Shown: piece after piece, positions 1 through 8,202 of the stretch
How the letters are laid out: each line of letters begins with the position of its first letter
How positions within the stretch are numbered: position 1 is the stretch's first letter
Source: Muricoccus harenae
GTDB taxonomy: Bacteria > Pseudomonadota > Alphaproteobacteria > Acetobacterales > Acetobacteraceae
Length of the DNA stretch: 64,000 nucleotides
Direction of reading: 5' to 3'
NCBI RefSeq assembly: GCF_009848505.1
Contig: NZ_WWDL01000004.1
Coordinates: 1-64,000 of the forward strand
The notes under the pieces: model-generated
Told to the model about the DNA's origin: nothing
Seen by the model: the letters and a program-made list of their open reading frames with translations, nothing else
The model's database searches: none
Position numbers and translations under genes: made by a program

Positions 1-475
1 CGCCCACCATGCCCCGGGCGCCCGCCGCCTGGGCCAGCGCGAGACACAACTCGGCCCGCACCGCCGGATCAGGATGGGTCTCGGGCGCGGCCAGCACCGC
101 AAAGGCCTGGGCCTGCAAGGCATCGCCCACCAGGATCGCCGTCGCCTCGTCCCAGGCCCGGTGCACCGTCGGCTTGCCGCGCCGCAGGTCGTCATCATCC
201 ATCGCCGGCAGGTCGTCATGCACCAGCGAATAGCCGTGCAGCATCTCCACCGCCGCCCCTACCCGCAAGGCCGACTGCCGCGACACCCCGAACTGACGCG
301 CCCCCTCCAACACCAAAAACCCACGCAACTTCTTGCCCGAACCCATCGCCGCATAACGCATCGCCGCAAAAAGAGACCGCTCCTCCCCCTCCTCCGCCGG
401 CAACAACGCATCCAACGCCTCGTCCAACTCCGAGGCGGCCTCGCGCATCGTCAGCGTCAGGTCATCGGGGCTCAT
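1..475 (-). CDS. ispA: Farnesyl diphosphate synthase (polyprenyl synthetase family), 3' part beyond the window
   Basis: Short-chain trans-isoprenyl diphosphate synthase that condenses IPP with DMAPP/GPP to farnesyl diphosphate, the precursor of squalene and hopanoids. The visible 158 residues start at an ATG at 475 and show the GKKLRG substrate-binding segment (about residues 47-52) and the first aspartate-rich motif DDLPAMD (from residue 87), followed by DDDLRRGKPTVH. The second aspartate motif and C-terminus lie outside the window. The start is 7 nt after the stop of the upstream nucleotidyltransferase gene, so the two are probably co-transcribed. Its placement beside hopanoid genes fits supply of FPP. 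FPP versus GGPP chain length cannot be settled from this fragment; FPP is the family-typical reading. Confidence 0.9.
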   Translation of the reverse strand, partial: MSPDDLTLTMREAASELDEALDALLPAEEGEERSLFAAMRYAAMGSGKKLRGFLVLEGARQFGVSRQSALRVGAAVEMLHGYSLVHDDLPAMDDDDLRRGKPTVHRAWDEATAILVGDALQAQAFAVLAAPETHPDPAVRAELCLALAQAAGARGMVG

Positions 476-482
476 CGCGGGA

Positions 483-1250
483 TCAACCGGCGCTCAGCTG
501 TGGGAGGATGTCGCTCCGGGCACGAGCGACATCGGCCGGGAAGTCGATTTCGACCCAGGGGAGGGACGTGATGTCCACGGCGGAGAAGCGCGCGGGTTCC
601 GCCAGGATCAAATCGCGGATCGCTTCCTCGTACTCCACGTTTTTCTGCCCGGCACTCACATAGGACAGGCAACGATCTGCCAGTTCGCCGGCTGTGCCGG
701 CGGAGAAGCGGAAGAAGCCGACCGACTCGCCGTGCCTGTCATGCGCATGTTCAGGCTTCTTGCGGAAGTCGACGATCTGCTCGCCACGGAAGCAGATTTT
801 GACGGGCTCGTCGCCGGGCTCGATCTCGCGGTCCATGAGCAGGATGTTCTCGCCGGGCGCGTCGATAAGGGCTGCGAGAATCCGATGGTCGTAGAGCACG
901 TCACCATCCATCAGCAGCACGGGCCGACCCGCGCGCAGGGCTGCTTCCTGCACCGAGAGGGAGACGAGGCTGCCTTCGTGATAGTCGGGGTTTCCGATGA
1001 AGCGTACCCGGTCCGACCAACCCAGCCGCGCGACCTCGGCCTCGATCAGCTCCCGCCGATAGCCTACGGTGATGCTGACCTCATTCACGCCGTGCAGGCC
1101 GAGGGAGCCGAGGTGCCTTGCGAGGAGGGACCGGCCGCCGAACTCCAGAAGGATCTTTGGGCGGGCGTCCAACTCGCCCAGACGCCGACCTACCCCGGCA
1201 GCCAGAATGATGGCCGAAGCTGGACGCATCGCAGCGATCAAATCGAGCAT
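483..1250 (-). CDS. Nucleotidyltransferase of the phosphocholine/AEP cytidylyltransferase type
   Basis: A 255-residue NTP-transferase (Rossmann-like). It has an intact N-terminal signature LAAGVGRRL (residues 16-24), the following PK pair (31-32), a DGD metal-binding motif (115-117), ESVGFFRF and a C-terminal WVEIDFPAD. Family members activate phosphocholine, sugar phosphates or 2-aminoethylphosphonate as CDP/CMP adducts. Divergent from the phosphonate operon and with a CDP-alcohol phosphatidyltransferase nearby, CMP-AEP formation is the attractive inference; phosphocholine or a sugar phosphate remain possible. The ATG at 1250 was chosen because GGAG lies upstream; an internal ATG at 1229 would remove seven residues. 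It sits directly upstream of ispA on the same strand. Confidence 0.8.
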   Translation of the reverse strand: MLDLIAAMRPASAIILAAGVGRRLGELDARPKILLEFGGRSLLARHLGSLGLHGVNEVSITVGYRRELIEAEVARLGWSDRVRFIGNPDYHEGSLVSLSVQEAALRAGRPVLLMDGDVLYDHRILAALIDAPGENILLMDREIEPGDEPVKICFRGEQIVDFRKKPEHAHDRHGESVGFFRFSAGTAGELADRCLSYVSAGQKNVEYEEAIRDLILAEPARFSAVDITSLPWVEIDFPADVARARSDILPQLSAG

Positions 1251-1281
1251 CCTGATATTGGGCTCCAGGTGACGTGACGGT

Positions 1282-3015
1282 ATGATGACTGCCCGGGTCT
1301 GGCAAGTTCAGGTTGGCCGACCGAAATGGGGGTGCGGGTTCCATGAGGAGCGAGTCGCCTTGAGCAATGCCGGATCATCCGCCACGCGGGCCGGAACTTC
1401 CCGCTCTGGACCGCCCGAAACGCGCTTCACCGCTCTGAGGCGCGAGATCACGTCGCCTTCGCTGTCCTTTCTGATGGAGGCGCATGATGGCCTTTCCGCC
1501 AAGATCGTCGAGGAAGCCGGGTTTCGGGGAATCTGGGCTTCGGGCCTGACGACTTCTGCCGCGCTCGGCCTGCGCGACAGCAACGAGGCGTCCTGGACGC
1601 AGGTGCTGGACGTGCTGGAATACATGGCCGATGCCACCACCCTGCCAATCCTTGTGGACGGTGACACGGGGCATGGCAACTTCAACAATGTCCGCCGCTT
1701 CGTGCGCAAGCTGTGCCAGCGCGGCATCGCCGGAGTCTGCATCGAGGACAAGCTCTTCCCGAAGACGAACTCCTTCATCGGGGATGCGCAGCCGCTGGCC
1801 GATATCGATGAGTTCTGCGGCCGCATCAAGGCCGGCAAGGACAGCCAGACGGATGATGACTTCGTTCTCGTGGCACGTGTGGAGGCATTGATCTCCGGCC
1901 GCGGGATGGAGGAGGCGCTGCACCGGGCCGAGGCCTATCACCGGGCTGGGGCGGATGCGATCCTGATCCATTCCAAGAAGTCCGATGCTGACGAGATCTT
2001 CACCTTCGCGGAGCGCTGGGGGAACCGCGCGCCGCTGGTGATCGTGCCGACCATGTATTACGCGACGCCGACGGATCTGTTCCGTCAGGCCGGTATCTCG
2101 ACCATCATCTGGGCGAACCACCTGCTGCGCTCGTCCATGGCCGCGATGCGGGAGACGGCGGCGCGCATCCATGAGGATGAGTCGCTCGTCCGCGTGGAAG
2201 GCAGCGTGGCGACGGTGAAGGACATCTTCCGCCTGGTCGGCAATGCCGAGCTGGAGGATGCGGAGCGCCGCTACCTTCCGGCGCGGCCGGCGGCGGGCGC
2301 CGTGGTGCTGGCGGCCTCCGGCGGGGAGTTGGGTGGGCTTACGCTGGACCAGCCGAAATGCATGGTGGACATCCGCGGCCAGTCCCTGCTGCAGCGGCTC
2401 GTCGGCACGCTGCGGGAGAGCGGCGTGCGCGATGTCACCGTCGTGCGCGGCTACCGCAAGGAGGCGGTGTCGCTGCAGGGCATCCGCATGCTCGACAATG
2501 ACCGCCATGCCGAGACGGGCGAGGCGTGGTCGCTGGCCTGTGCGCGGGAGGTGATCCGGGGCGAGACCATCGTGGCCTATGGCGACGTGCTGTTCCGCCG
2601 CTACATCCTGCACAGCCTGCTCACCAGCAGCGCGGATATCGTGGTGGCGGTGGACACGCTGGGCGTGTCCCATCCGCACCCTGGCAAGCGCGATCTCGTC
2701 ACCGCGGACCACGGCTTCTCCGGTGACTATCTCGATGACCAGCCGGTGCATCTGCGGCGCATGGCCAGCGACATCGCTCCGCGCGAGATCGCGGGGGAAT
2801 GGATGGGGCTCGCCCGCTTCAGTGCACGGGGCGCCGAATGGCTGCAGGAGGAGATTGCGGCGATGGAGGCGGAAGGCTTGCTCGAGCATGGCGACATGCC
2901 GCTGCTGCTCACCCGGCTCGCCGCGAAGCATCCGGTGCGGGTGAAGTACTTCACCGGGCATTGGCTGGATGTGGACACGCTGACCGATCTCGCCGAAGCG
3001 CGCAACTTTACCTGA
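1282..3015 (+). CDS. aepX: Phosphoenolpyruvate mutase fused to a C-terminal nucleotidyltransferase domain
   Basis: The N-terminal half is phosphoenolpyruvate mutase, which rearranges PEP to phosphonopyruvate and forms the C-P bond. It contains DGDTGHG (residues 126-132) and the hallmark [11 protein letters not shown] (155-165) that separates true mutases from isocitrate-lyase relatives. From about residue 335 a nucleotidyltransferase domain follows ([14 protein letters not shown]-like start, QPK, GYRK, YGD), a fusion known in other phosphonate clusters and proposed to make CMP-AEP. Its glycine-rich signature lacks the usual arginine. The ATG at 1282 leaves only 31 bp to the divergent gene. 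An in-frame TTG at 1360 has a better ribosome site (GGAGCGAG) and gives a more typical N-terminus. First gene of a tightly coupled operon. Confidence 0.92.
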   Translation: MMTARVWQVQVGRPKWGCGFHEERVALSNAGSSATRAGTSRSGPPETRFTALRREITSPSLSFLMEAHDGLSAKIVEEAGFRGIWASGLTTSAALGLRDSNEASWTQVLDVLEYMADATTLPILVDGDTGHGNFNNVRRFVRKLCQRGIAGVCIEDKLFPKTNSFIGDAQPLADIDEFCGRIKAGKDSQTDDDFVLVARVEALISGRGMEEALHRAEAYHRAGADAILIHSKKSDADEIFTFAERWGNRAPLVIVPTMYYATPTDLFRQAGISTIIWANHLLRSSMAAMRETAARIHEDESLVRVEGSVATVKDIFRLVGNAELEDAERRYLPARPAAGAVVLAASGGELGGLTLDQPKCMVDIRGQSLLQRLVGTLRESGVRDVTVVRGYRKEAVSLQGIRMLDNDRHAETGEAWSLACAREVIRGETIVAYGDVLFRRYILHSLLTSSADIVVAVDTLGVSHPHPGKRDLVTADHGFSGDYLDDQPVHLRRMASDIAPREIAGEWMGLARFSARGAEWLQEEIAAMEAEGLLEHGDMPLLLTRLAAKHPVRVKYFTGHWLDVDTLTDLAEARNFT

Positions 3016-3024
3016 GCGGACGCC

Positions 3025-4185
3025 ATGATCACCGCGGATGACTTCATTGCCGAGGCCGGCCATGCCGGCTTCGACTTCTATACGGGCGTTCCCTGCAGCT
3101 TCCTCACGCCGCTGATCAACGGTGTTCTCTCCTCGCCGTCGCTCGCCTATGTCGGCGCGGCAAGCGAAGGGGAGGCGGTGGCCATCGCCTCCGGCGCCTG
3201 GCTCGCGGGGCGGCGGACTGTGGTGATGTGCCAGAACTCCGGCCTGGGCAATGCGGTGAACCCGCTGACCTCGCTGAACGCACCCTTCCGAATTCCGACG
3301 CTGTTCCTCACCACCTGGCGCGGCGAGCCCGGCATTCCGGACGAGCCGCAGCATGAGGTGATGGGGCACATCACGCAGGACCTGATCTCGCTGATCGGGC
3401 TGGAGCAGGCGCCCTTCCCACCGGCGCGGCAGGCGCTGGGGCCGGCGCTGGCCCATGCGGTGGAGCGCATGGAGGCGACAGGGCTGCCCTACGCCTTCGT
3501 GGTGAAGAAGGACGACGTCGCGGACAGGCCGCTGGACCAGGCGCCGCGTGCCCTGCCGACGCCGGGCCGCCGCGCAGATTATCCGGACGGGGGACCCCGG
3601 CCCAGCCGTGCGGCGGTGCTGGAGCGCTTCCTGGCCATCGTGCCGGAAGAAGCGGGGGTGATCGCCACCACGGGCAAGTGTGGGCGGGAGCTGTTCACCC
3701 TCGCGGACCGGCCGCAGCATCTCTATCAGGTGGGCTCCATGGGCGGGGCCAGCGGCATGGGGTTGGGCGTCGCGTTGAACAGCAAACGCCCGGTGGTGGT
3801 GCTGGATGGCGATGGGGCGGCGCTGATGAAGCTCGGCACCTTCGCGACCATCGGCGCTTATGCGCCGCGCAACCTCGTGCATGTGTTGCTGGACAATGGC
3901 GTGCATGACTCCACGGGCGGGCAGGCGACGGTTTCCGTCTCCGTGGATTTCGCTGCCATCGCCCTGGCCTGCGGCTATCGCTACGCGGCCTCCTGCGCCT
4001 CGCTGGAGGGGTTCGAGCAGGCTTTCCGCGCGGCGCTTGAGCAGGGTGGGCCGGCGATGATCCATCTGCGCATCGCGCCCGGCTCCATGGCGAAGCTTGG
4101 ACGTCCCACGGTGAAGCCGGCGGATGTGGCGCGGCGCTTCCGGGATTTCCTGGCGGTGCCGGTAACGGAGCCCATGCCCGCGTGA
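3025..4185 (+). CDS. ppd: Phosphonopyruvate decarboxylase
   Basis: Thiamine-diphosphate enzyme converting phosphonopyruvate to phosphonoacetaldehyde, the step that pulls the unfavourable PEP mutase reaction forward. The 386 residues show the TPP-activating glutamate region SEGEAVAIASG (about 47-57), a QNSGLGN segment, and the cofactor motif GDG (262-264) followed by LLDNGVHDSTGG. It starts 9 nt after the mutase stop, and its TGA overlaps the GTG of the next gene (GTGA). Length and motifs match the family; acetolactate synthase-type paralogues are much longer. Confidence 0.93.
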   Translation: MITADDFIAEAGHAGFDFYTGVPCSFLTPLINGVLSSPSLAYVGAASEGEAVAIASGAWLAGRRTVVMCQNSGLGNAVNPLTSLNAPFRIPTLFLTTWRGEPGIPDEPQHEVMGHITQDLISLIGLEQAPFPPARQALGPALAHAVERMEATGLPYAFVVKKDDVADRPLDQAPRALPTPGRRADYPDGGPRPSRAAVLERFLAIVPEEAGVIATTGKCGRELFTLADRPQHLYQVGSMGGASGMGLGVALNSKRPVVVLDGDGAALMKLGTFATIGAYAPRNLVHVLLDNGVHDSTGGQATVSVSVDFAAIALACGYRYAASCASLEGFEQAFRAALEQGGPAMIHLRIAPGSMAKLGRPTVKPADVARRFRDFLAVPVTEPMPA

Positions 4186-5177
4186 TCTGGTCCACCGCGA
4201 TCAGCCTGCTCGTCGGGCTGTCCATCGCCATCGCCCTGATCGTCGCGAATGATCCGGGCGAGATCCTCCGCCTCCTGCTGGAGACGGGGTGGTGGATGCT
4301 TGCGGTGCTGGCGCTGAACGTCGCGCAGATCTTCGCATCCGGCCTCGGCTGGGGGCCGCTGATCGACGACCCGCGCCGGCCCGGCGTGTTCGGCCTCGCC
4401 TGGCTGCGCTGGGTGCGCGTCTCGGCCAATGCGCTGCTGCCGATCGTGCAGGCGATGGGCGAGCTGATCCGGGCGCAGCTTCTGCTCCGGCGCGGCGTGA
4501 ACAAGCTGCGGGTGATCGCGAGCCTCGCCATCGACCTTGGCACGGAGATGGCGTCGCAGATCGTCTTCTCGCTGCTTGGCCTCGCGGCGCTGCTGATGAT
4601 CCCGCATGCCACCGGCGGGTCCGCCGTGACCCTTGCGGTGGTTGGCACGGCCCTGGGCGCGGGGCTTACCGGGGTGTTCATCGCGGCGCAGCGCTGGGGA
4701 TTGTTCCGGCTGGTGGAGAGGATGCTCCCGAAGCTGGCGGCGCGGGTGGGCTGGACCTCGCTCGGGGAATTGTCGGGGCTGCATGATACGGTGGTGCAGC
4801 TTTACCGCGAGCCCGCGAGGCTGTGGCGCAGCGGCGTCTGGCACTTCGCCTCCTGGCTGATCGGCGTGCTTGAGACCTGGGCGGCGCTGCATGCGCTGGG
4901 CATCGAGGCGGGGCTGGCCGAGGCGCTGGTGATCGAAAGCCTGGGGCAGGCGGCACGCAGCGCGGGCTTCTTCATTCCCGGCGCGCTGGGGGTGCAGGAA
5001 GGTGGTTATGTGCTGATCTGCGCCCTGTTCGGCATCCCACCGGAGCAGGCCATCGCGCTGGTGCTGGTCCGGCGCCTGCGGGACATCATCCTGGGTGTTC
5101 CCGGCATCATCTCCTGGCGCTGGAGCGTCGCCGAACGACGCGCCGCTGCCAGGCCTGCGGCGAGGAGCCTGCCATGA
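4182..5177 (+). CDS. HpnL-like/UPF0104 (LPG synthase-type) integral membrane protein
   Basis: A 331-residue polytopic membrane protein with many hydrophobic segments, resembling the flippase-like membrane domain of lysylphosphatidylglycerol synthases and the HpnL family named for its occurrence near hopanoid genes. The segment near residues 255-275 (QAARSAGFFIPGALGVQEGG) is the conserved core of this superfamily. The GTG start at 4182 overlaps the decarboxylase stop and its own TGA overlaps the next ATG (ATGA), so it is translated as part of the phosphonate operon. No catalytic function can be assigned. Movement of an AEP lipid or another polar lipid across the inner membrane is an inference from context only. 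Confidence 0.82.
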   Translation: MIWSTAISLLVGLSIAIALIVANDPGEILRLLLETGWWMLAVLALNVAQIFASGLGWGPLIDDPRRPGVFGLAWLRWVRVSANALLPIVQAMGELIRAQLLLRRGVNKLRVIASLAIDLGTEMASQIVFSLLGLAALLMIPHATGGSAVTLAVVGTALGAGLTGVFIAAQRWGLFRLVERMLPKLAARVGWTSLGELSGLHDTVVQLYREPARLWRSGVWHFASWLIGVLETWAALHALGIEAGLAEALVIESLGQAARSAGFFIPGALGVQEGGYVLICALFGIPPEQAIALVLVRRLRDIILGVPGIISWRWSVAERRAAARPAARSLP

Positions 5178-6277
5178 GCGAAAGCCCCATCCTGCTGACG
5201 CCGGGGCCGCTGACCACGGCCATCGAGACCCGCCGCGCCATGCTGCGCGACTGGGGCTCGCGCGATCCCGCCTTCATCGCGCTTACCGCCGAGCTGCGCA
5301 GCCGGCTGCTGCAGGTGGCAAGCGGGGAGGGAAGCCATGTGGCGGTGCCGCTGCAGGGTTCCGGCACCTTCATCGTCGAGGCCGCGATCGCCACGCTGGT
5401 CGGGCCGGCGGACAAGCTGCTGGTGCTGATCAACGGGGCCTATGGCGAGCGGATGGTGACCATCGCGCGCCGGATGGGCCGTGCGGTCGAGGCGCTACGC
5501 TGGGCGGAGGACCGGGTGGTGGAGCCGGGGAAGGTGGCGGAGGCGCTGCGCGCCGATCCGTCGATCACCCATGTCGCGCTGGTGCATTGCGAGACCACCA
5601 CGGGCATCCTGAACCCTCTGGCCGAGATCGCCGCCGTGGTCGCGGCGGCGGGGCGCGGCTTCCTGCTGGATGCGATGAGCAGTTTCGGGGCAATCGGGAT
5701 TGATCTCTCATCCGTGCCGGTAACGGCGTTGCTGGCCTCCTCCAACAAATGTCTGGAGGGGGTGCCGGGCCTGGGCTTTGCGCTGGTCCAGCCCGCGGCG
5801 CTGGAGCGGGCGGTGGGGAACAGCCCATCCCTCAGCTTCGACCTGCACGCCCAGTGGCGCGGTTTCGAGACGGATGGGCAGTGGCGCTTCACCCCGCCCG
5901 TGCAGGTGGTGGCCGCCCTGGTCGAGGCGTTGCGACGGCTGGAGGCGGAGGGCGGGCCCGCCGGGCGGCTGCGCCGCTACCAGGAGAATTTCGACACGCT
6001 TTGGGCCGGCATGCGCCGGCTGGGCTTCGCGCTGTTCCTGGATGAGGCGGTACAGGCGCCGATCATCGCCACCTTCCGCATGCCCGCGGATGGCCGGTTG
6101 GAGTTTCGGCGCTTCTACGACGCGCTGGCGGCCCGGGGCTTCCTCATCTACCCGGGCAAGCTGACCCAGGCGGAGAGCTTCCGCATCGGCTGCATCGGCG
6201 CGCTGGACCGGCGGGACTTCGAGCGGCTGCTGGAGGCGGTGGCGGAGGCGCTCAGGACCATGGAGGTGGCGGCCTGA
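5174..6277 (+). CDS. phnW: 2-aminoethylphosphonate--pyruvate aminotransferase
   Basis: PLP-dependent class V aminotransferase interconverting phosphonoacetaldehyde plus alanine and 2-aminoethylphosphonate plus pyruvate. The N-terminus LLTPGPLTT, the segment VHCETTTGILNPL (about 137-149) and the PLP-lysine motif SSNKCLEGVPG (K192) are those of PhnW. Length 367 is typical. PhnW can also work in AEP breakdown. Here the mutase and decarboxylase upstream, and the absence of a phosphonatase (phnX), favour the biosynthetic direction. Last gene of the plus-strand operon; it abuts the stop of the convergent phosphatidyltransferase gene (6277/6278) with no room for a separate terminator. Confidence 0.93.
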   Translation: MSESPILLTPGPLTTAIETRRAMLRDWGSRDPAFIALTAELRSRLLQVASGEGSHVAVPLQGSGTFIVEAAIATLVGPADKLLVLINGAYGERMVTIARRMGRAVEALRWAEDRVVEPGKVAEALRADPSITHVALVHCETTTGILNPLAEIAAVVAAAGRGFLLDAMSSFGAIGIDLSSVPVTALLASSNKCLEGVPGLGFALVQPAALERAVGNSPSLSFDLHAQWRGFETDGQWRFTPPVQVVAALVEALRRLEAEGGPAGRLRRYQENFDTLWAGMRRLGFALFLDEAVQAPIIATFRMPADGRLEFRRFYDALAARGFLIYPGKLTQAESFRIGCIGALDRRDFERLLEAVAEALRTMEVAA

Positions 6278-6880
6278 TTAGGGCTGCTGCCCGGCCTGCG
6301 CCCGCCGCGTCCCGCTTAGGGCGAGCCACAGCGCCGCAAGCGGGGTGATCACGGCGGCCGCCCAGAGCATCGGGACCGCTGCGCCGACCCAGATCAGTAA
6401 GGGGACGAAGACCAGCAGGTCGTCCGGATCGATCAGGATGCCGCGGGCCATCTCGTAGCCGCGCAAGTTGCCGATTCGCAGAATGTGCAGCTGCCAGAAC
6501 AGAATTCCGACCGCGCCCCCGGCCACGGCGCCGAGGCCCGGGCCGAGCAGGCCGAGATGGATCATCTGGCCGAGGCCGATTCCGAGGAAGGCGATGATGT
6601 TGCTGAAGCAGTCGCTCAGCAGGTCGTAGCGATGGCCGGCTGGGCTGGACTGGCCCGTCTGCCGGGCGAGTTCGCCATCCGCGCGGTCCAGCAGCATGGA
6701 CAGTAGGAAGATGGCGGCGCCGGTGGCCTGCCAGGGGCCGGCATCCAGCGCGAAGGCGACGGCGGCGGCGATGCCGGTGGCGAGGCGGAGGGTGGTGATC
6801 TGATTCGGGGTGATGCCGCTGGGCGCAATGGCCCGTACAGCCGGGCGGACGATGCGGTGGATGACGGTATTGGCGCTCAC
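6278..6880 (-). CDS. CDP-alcohol phosphatidyltransferase family protein
   Basis: Integral membrane enzyme of 200 residues carrying the full CDP-OH-P signature D-x2-D-G-x2-A-R-x8-G-x3-D-x3-D: D65, D68, G69, A72-R73, G82, D86, D90. It is followed by several transmembrane stretches. Family members join a CDP/CMP-activated partner to an alcohol, for example choline- or ethanolamine-phosphotransferases. Beside AEP-forming and cytidylyltransferase genes, transfer of AEP from CMP-AEP to diacylglycerol, giving a phosphonolipid, is the most economical reading (inference). The GTG start at 6880 is separated by one base from the TGA of the upstream di-iron gene, implying translational coupling. Confidence 0.88.
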   Translation of the reverse strand: MSANTVIHRIVRPAVRAIAPSGITPNQITTLRLATGIAAAVAFALDAGPWQATGAAIFLLSMLLDRADGELARQTGQSSPAGHRYDLLSDCFSNIIAFLGIGLGQMIHLGLLGPGLGAVAGGAVGILFWQLHILRIGNLRGYEMARGILIDPDDLLVFVPLLIWVGAAVPMLWAAAVITPLAALWLALSGTRRAQAGQQP

Positions 6881-6881
6881 G

Positions 6882-7814
6882 TCAGGCTCCCGCGGGCTTC
6901 GGCGTTGACATGAAGCGCCGGGCGAGGCGGATGAAGAAGGGGACGGTCGTCGGGCGCAGCAGTCGGGGGTCGTAGCCCGCGAGACGCCGGTCGTTCTCGG
7001 CGAGGCAGACGTCGATCAGCTCGGCGGCGCTCATGCTCACGCCGATCGAATCCGAGGAGGCAGTGAAGTTGGTTTGTTTGGAGGAGCCGCCGAGATCGCG
7101 CGCGAGCACGAGGCGGTCCCAGATCAGAACGGCCCAGACGGCGGCGGTCTTGGCGAGGAAATACGGCTTGCGCCACCAGGGCTGCCGCTTGCGCGCCCAG
7201 GCCGCCCAATTCGCGAAGAACAGGATATGGCGCGCCTCCTCCTGGATCACCGGCTCGAAGGTATCCACGAGATCGGGCGGGAAGTAGCCGGAGCGGCGCG
7301 CGGCCTCGAAGAGGCCGAAGGCGAAGAAGCTGTCGATGCACTCGCTGTAGCCCGTGCGCATCCAGCCCCATTCCGTGTCGCGGAAGCCAGTATATTCGGG
7401 CTCCGGCTCCAGCACGACGCCATAGGCTTCGACGAGGTTGGAGAGCACTTTCTTGTGCCGGGCTTCCTCATTGCCATCCATGACCATGGCTTCATTCAGC
7501 AGCGGGTCCCGGATGGTGGCGGCATAGTCCAGCACCCGCAGGGAGGCACGGCCTTCGGTCTGCACGGCGATGTCCCAGATGGGCAGGCTGGTCAGCCGGG
7601 TATGGGCCTCCGGGTCCAGCTTCGGCCAGTCCAGCACCCGTGGCTTATAGGGGTTGTGCGTCTCCAGCAGCATGCGCGCGAACATGGCCATATGCTCGGG
7701 GCTGCCGATGCGTACCCTGCCGGGCTGGTCGAAGACCCAATGCCGGGCCGAATGATCGGCAGCGGCCACCGTTGGACTGTCGAGCGGAACGGCCTCGGCA
7801 GTGCGGGAGGACAT
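6882..7814 (-). CDS. Ferritin-like di-iron protein of unknown function
   Basis: A 310-residue protein without signal peptide whose helices carry a complete di-iron ligand set: E87, E117-A-R-H120, E158 and E193-A-R-H196, i.e. two Glu plus two ExxH motifs in the spacing of ferritin-like oxidase/oxygenase folds. A moderately hydrophobic stretch near 220-240 could contact membrane. A good ribosome site (GAGG, about 7 nt) precedes the ATG at 7814. It is the first gene of a two-gene unit with the CDP-alcohol phosphatidyltransferase. The substrate is unknown; hydroxylation or desaturation of the phosphonolipid or its head group is a hypothesis from context. A non-catalytic iron-binding role is also possible. 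Confidence 0.8.
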   Translation of the reverse strand: MSSRTAEAVPLDSPTVAAADHSARHWVFDQPGRVRIGSPEHMAMFARMLLETHNPYKPRVLDWPKLDPEAHTRLTSLPIWDIAVQTEGRASLRVLDYAATIRDPLLNEAMVMDGNEEARHKKVLSNLVEAYGVVLEPEPEYTGFRDTEWGWMRTGYSECIDSFFAFGLFEAARRSGYFPPDLVDTFEPVIQEEARHILFFANWAAWARKRQPWWRKPYFLAKTAAVWAVLIWDRLVLARDLGGSSKQTNFTASSDSIGVSMSAAELIDVCLAENDRRLAGYDPRLLRPTTVPFFIRLARRFMSTPKPAGA

Positions 7815-8202
7815 GCGGGAACCTCGATGAACGGCCTGACGGACGGATTAAGGACCTGCGGGTGGAAAGCGCAACCCGGCGGGGGCGTGACGGGCCGCCG
7901 GATGGCGCAGGGCTTGCACCGCTCCTGCACAGGCGAGCGGCGCAGCCCTTGCGCAAGCGAAAGGCATGTCAAATGATCGCATCCGCGTTTACGCTCCCCA
8001 GGGGGAGGAGGGTCATGCGGATGCGGCGACTCGACGGACGGGCCGGCTCGGAGGCCATTCCAGGAACGGCGCGCCGCCCCGTGCCCGGGTGTCCAGTGCA
8101 TATCCGTCCTGCCTGCGGTCCGGAAGATGACCATTTGGCCATCTGACCTTCAGCCATGCCGGGCCCTTCGTTAAGGGGCCTCATCTCGGAGGATTGGCCC
8201 GC
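7815..8202. other. Divergent intergenic region between the di-iron gene and ispH
   Basis: 388 bases with no convincing gene. It must hold the promoters of the minus-strand lipid pair and of ispH-hpnH. It contains a long imperfect hairpin (7905-7954, listed separately), an imperfect dyad around 8126-8147 and a GGCCC/GGGGCC-type hairpin at 8162-8181 just before the ispH ribosome site. No confident -35/-10 pair was picked out. Confidence 0.5.
7905..7954. other. Long imperfect hairpin
   Basis: GCGCAGGGCT (7905-7914) pairs with AGCCCTTGCGC (7944-7954) with one bulged T, and an inner CGCTC (7920-7924) pairs with GAGCG (7935-7939). There is no T-run on either side, so it is not a standard terminator. 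It could be a leader structure for the minus-strand transcript or a protein-binding dyad. Confidence 0.35.

Noticed and set aside
1375-4065. An 896-codon open frame on the minus strand opposite the PEP mutase and decarboxylase genes.
   Set aside because: Arg/His/Pro-rich translation with no domain, antisense to two clearly real genes; a usual artefact of high-GC coding DNA. The same applies to long antisense frames at 21462-23507, 28610-30709 and 32476-34764.
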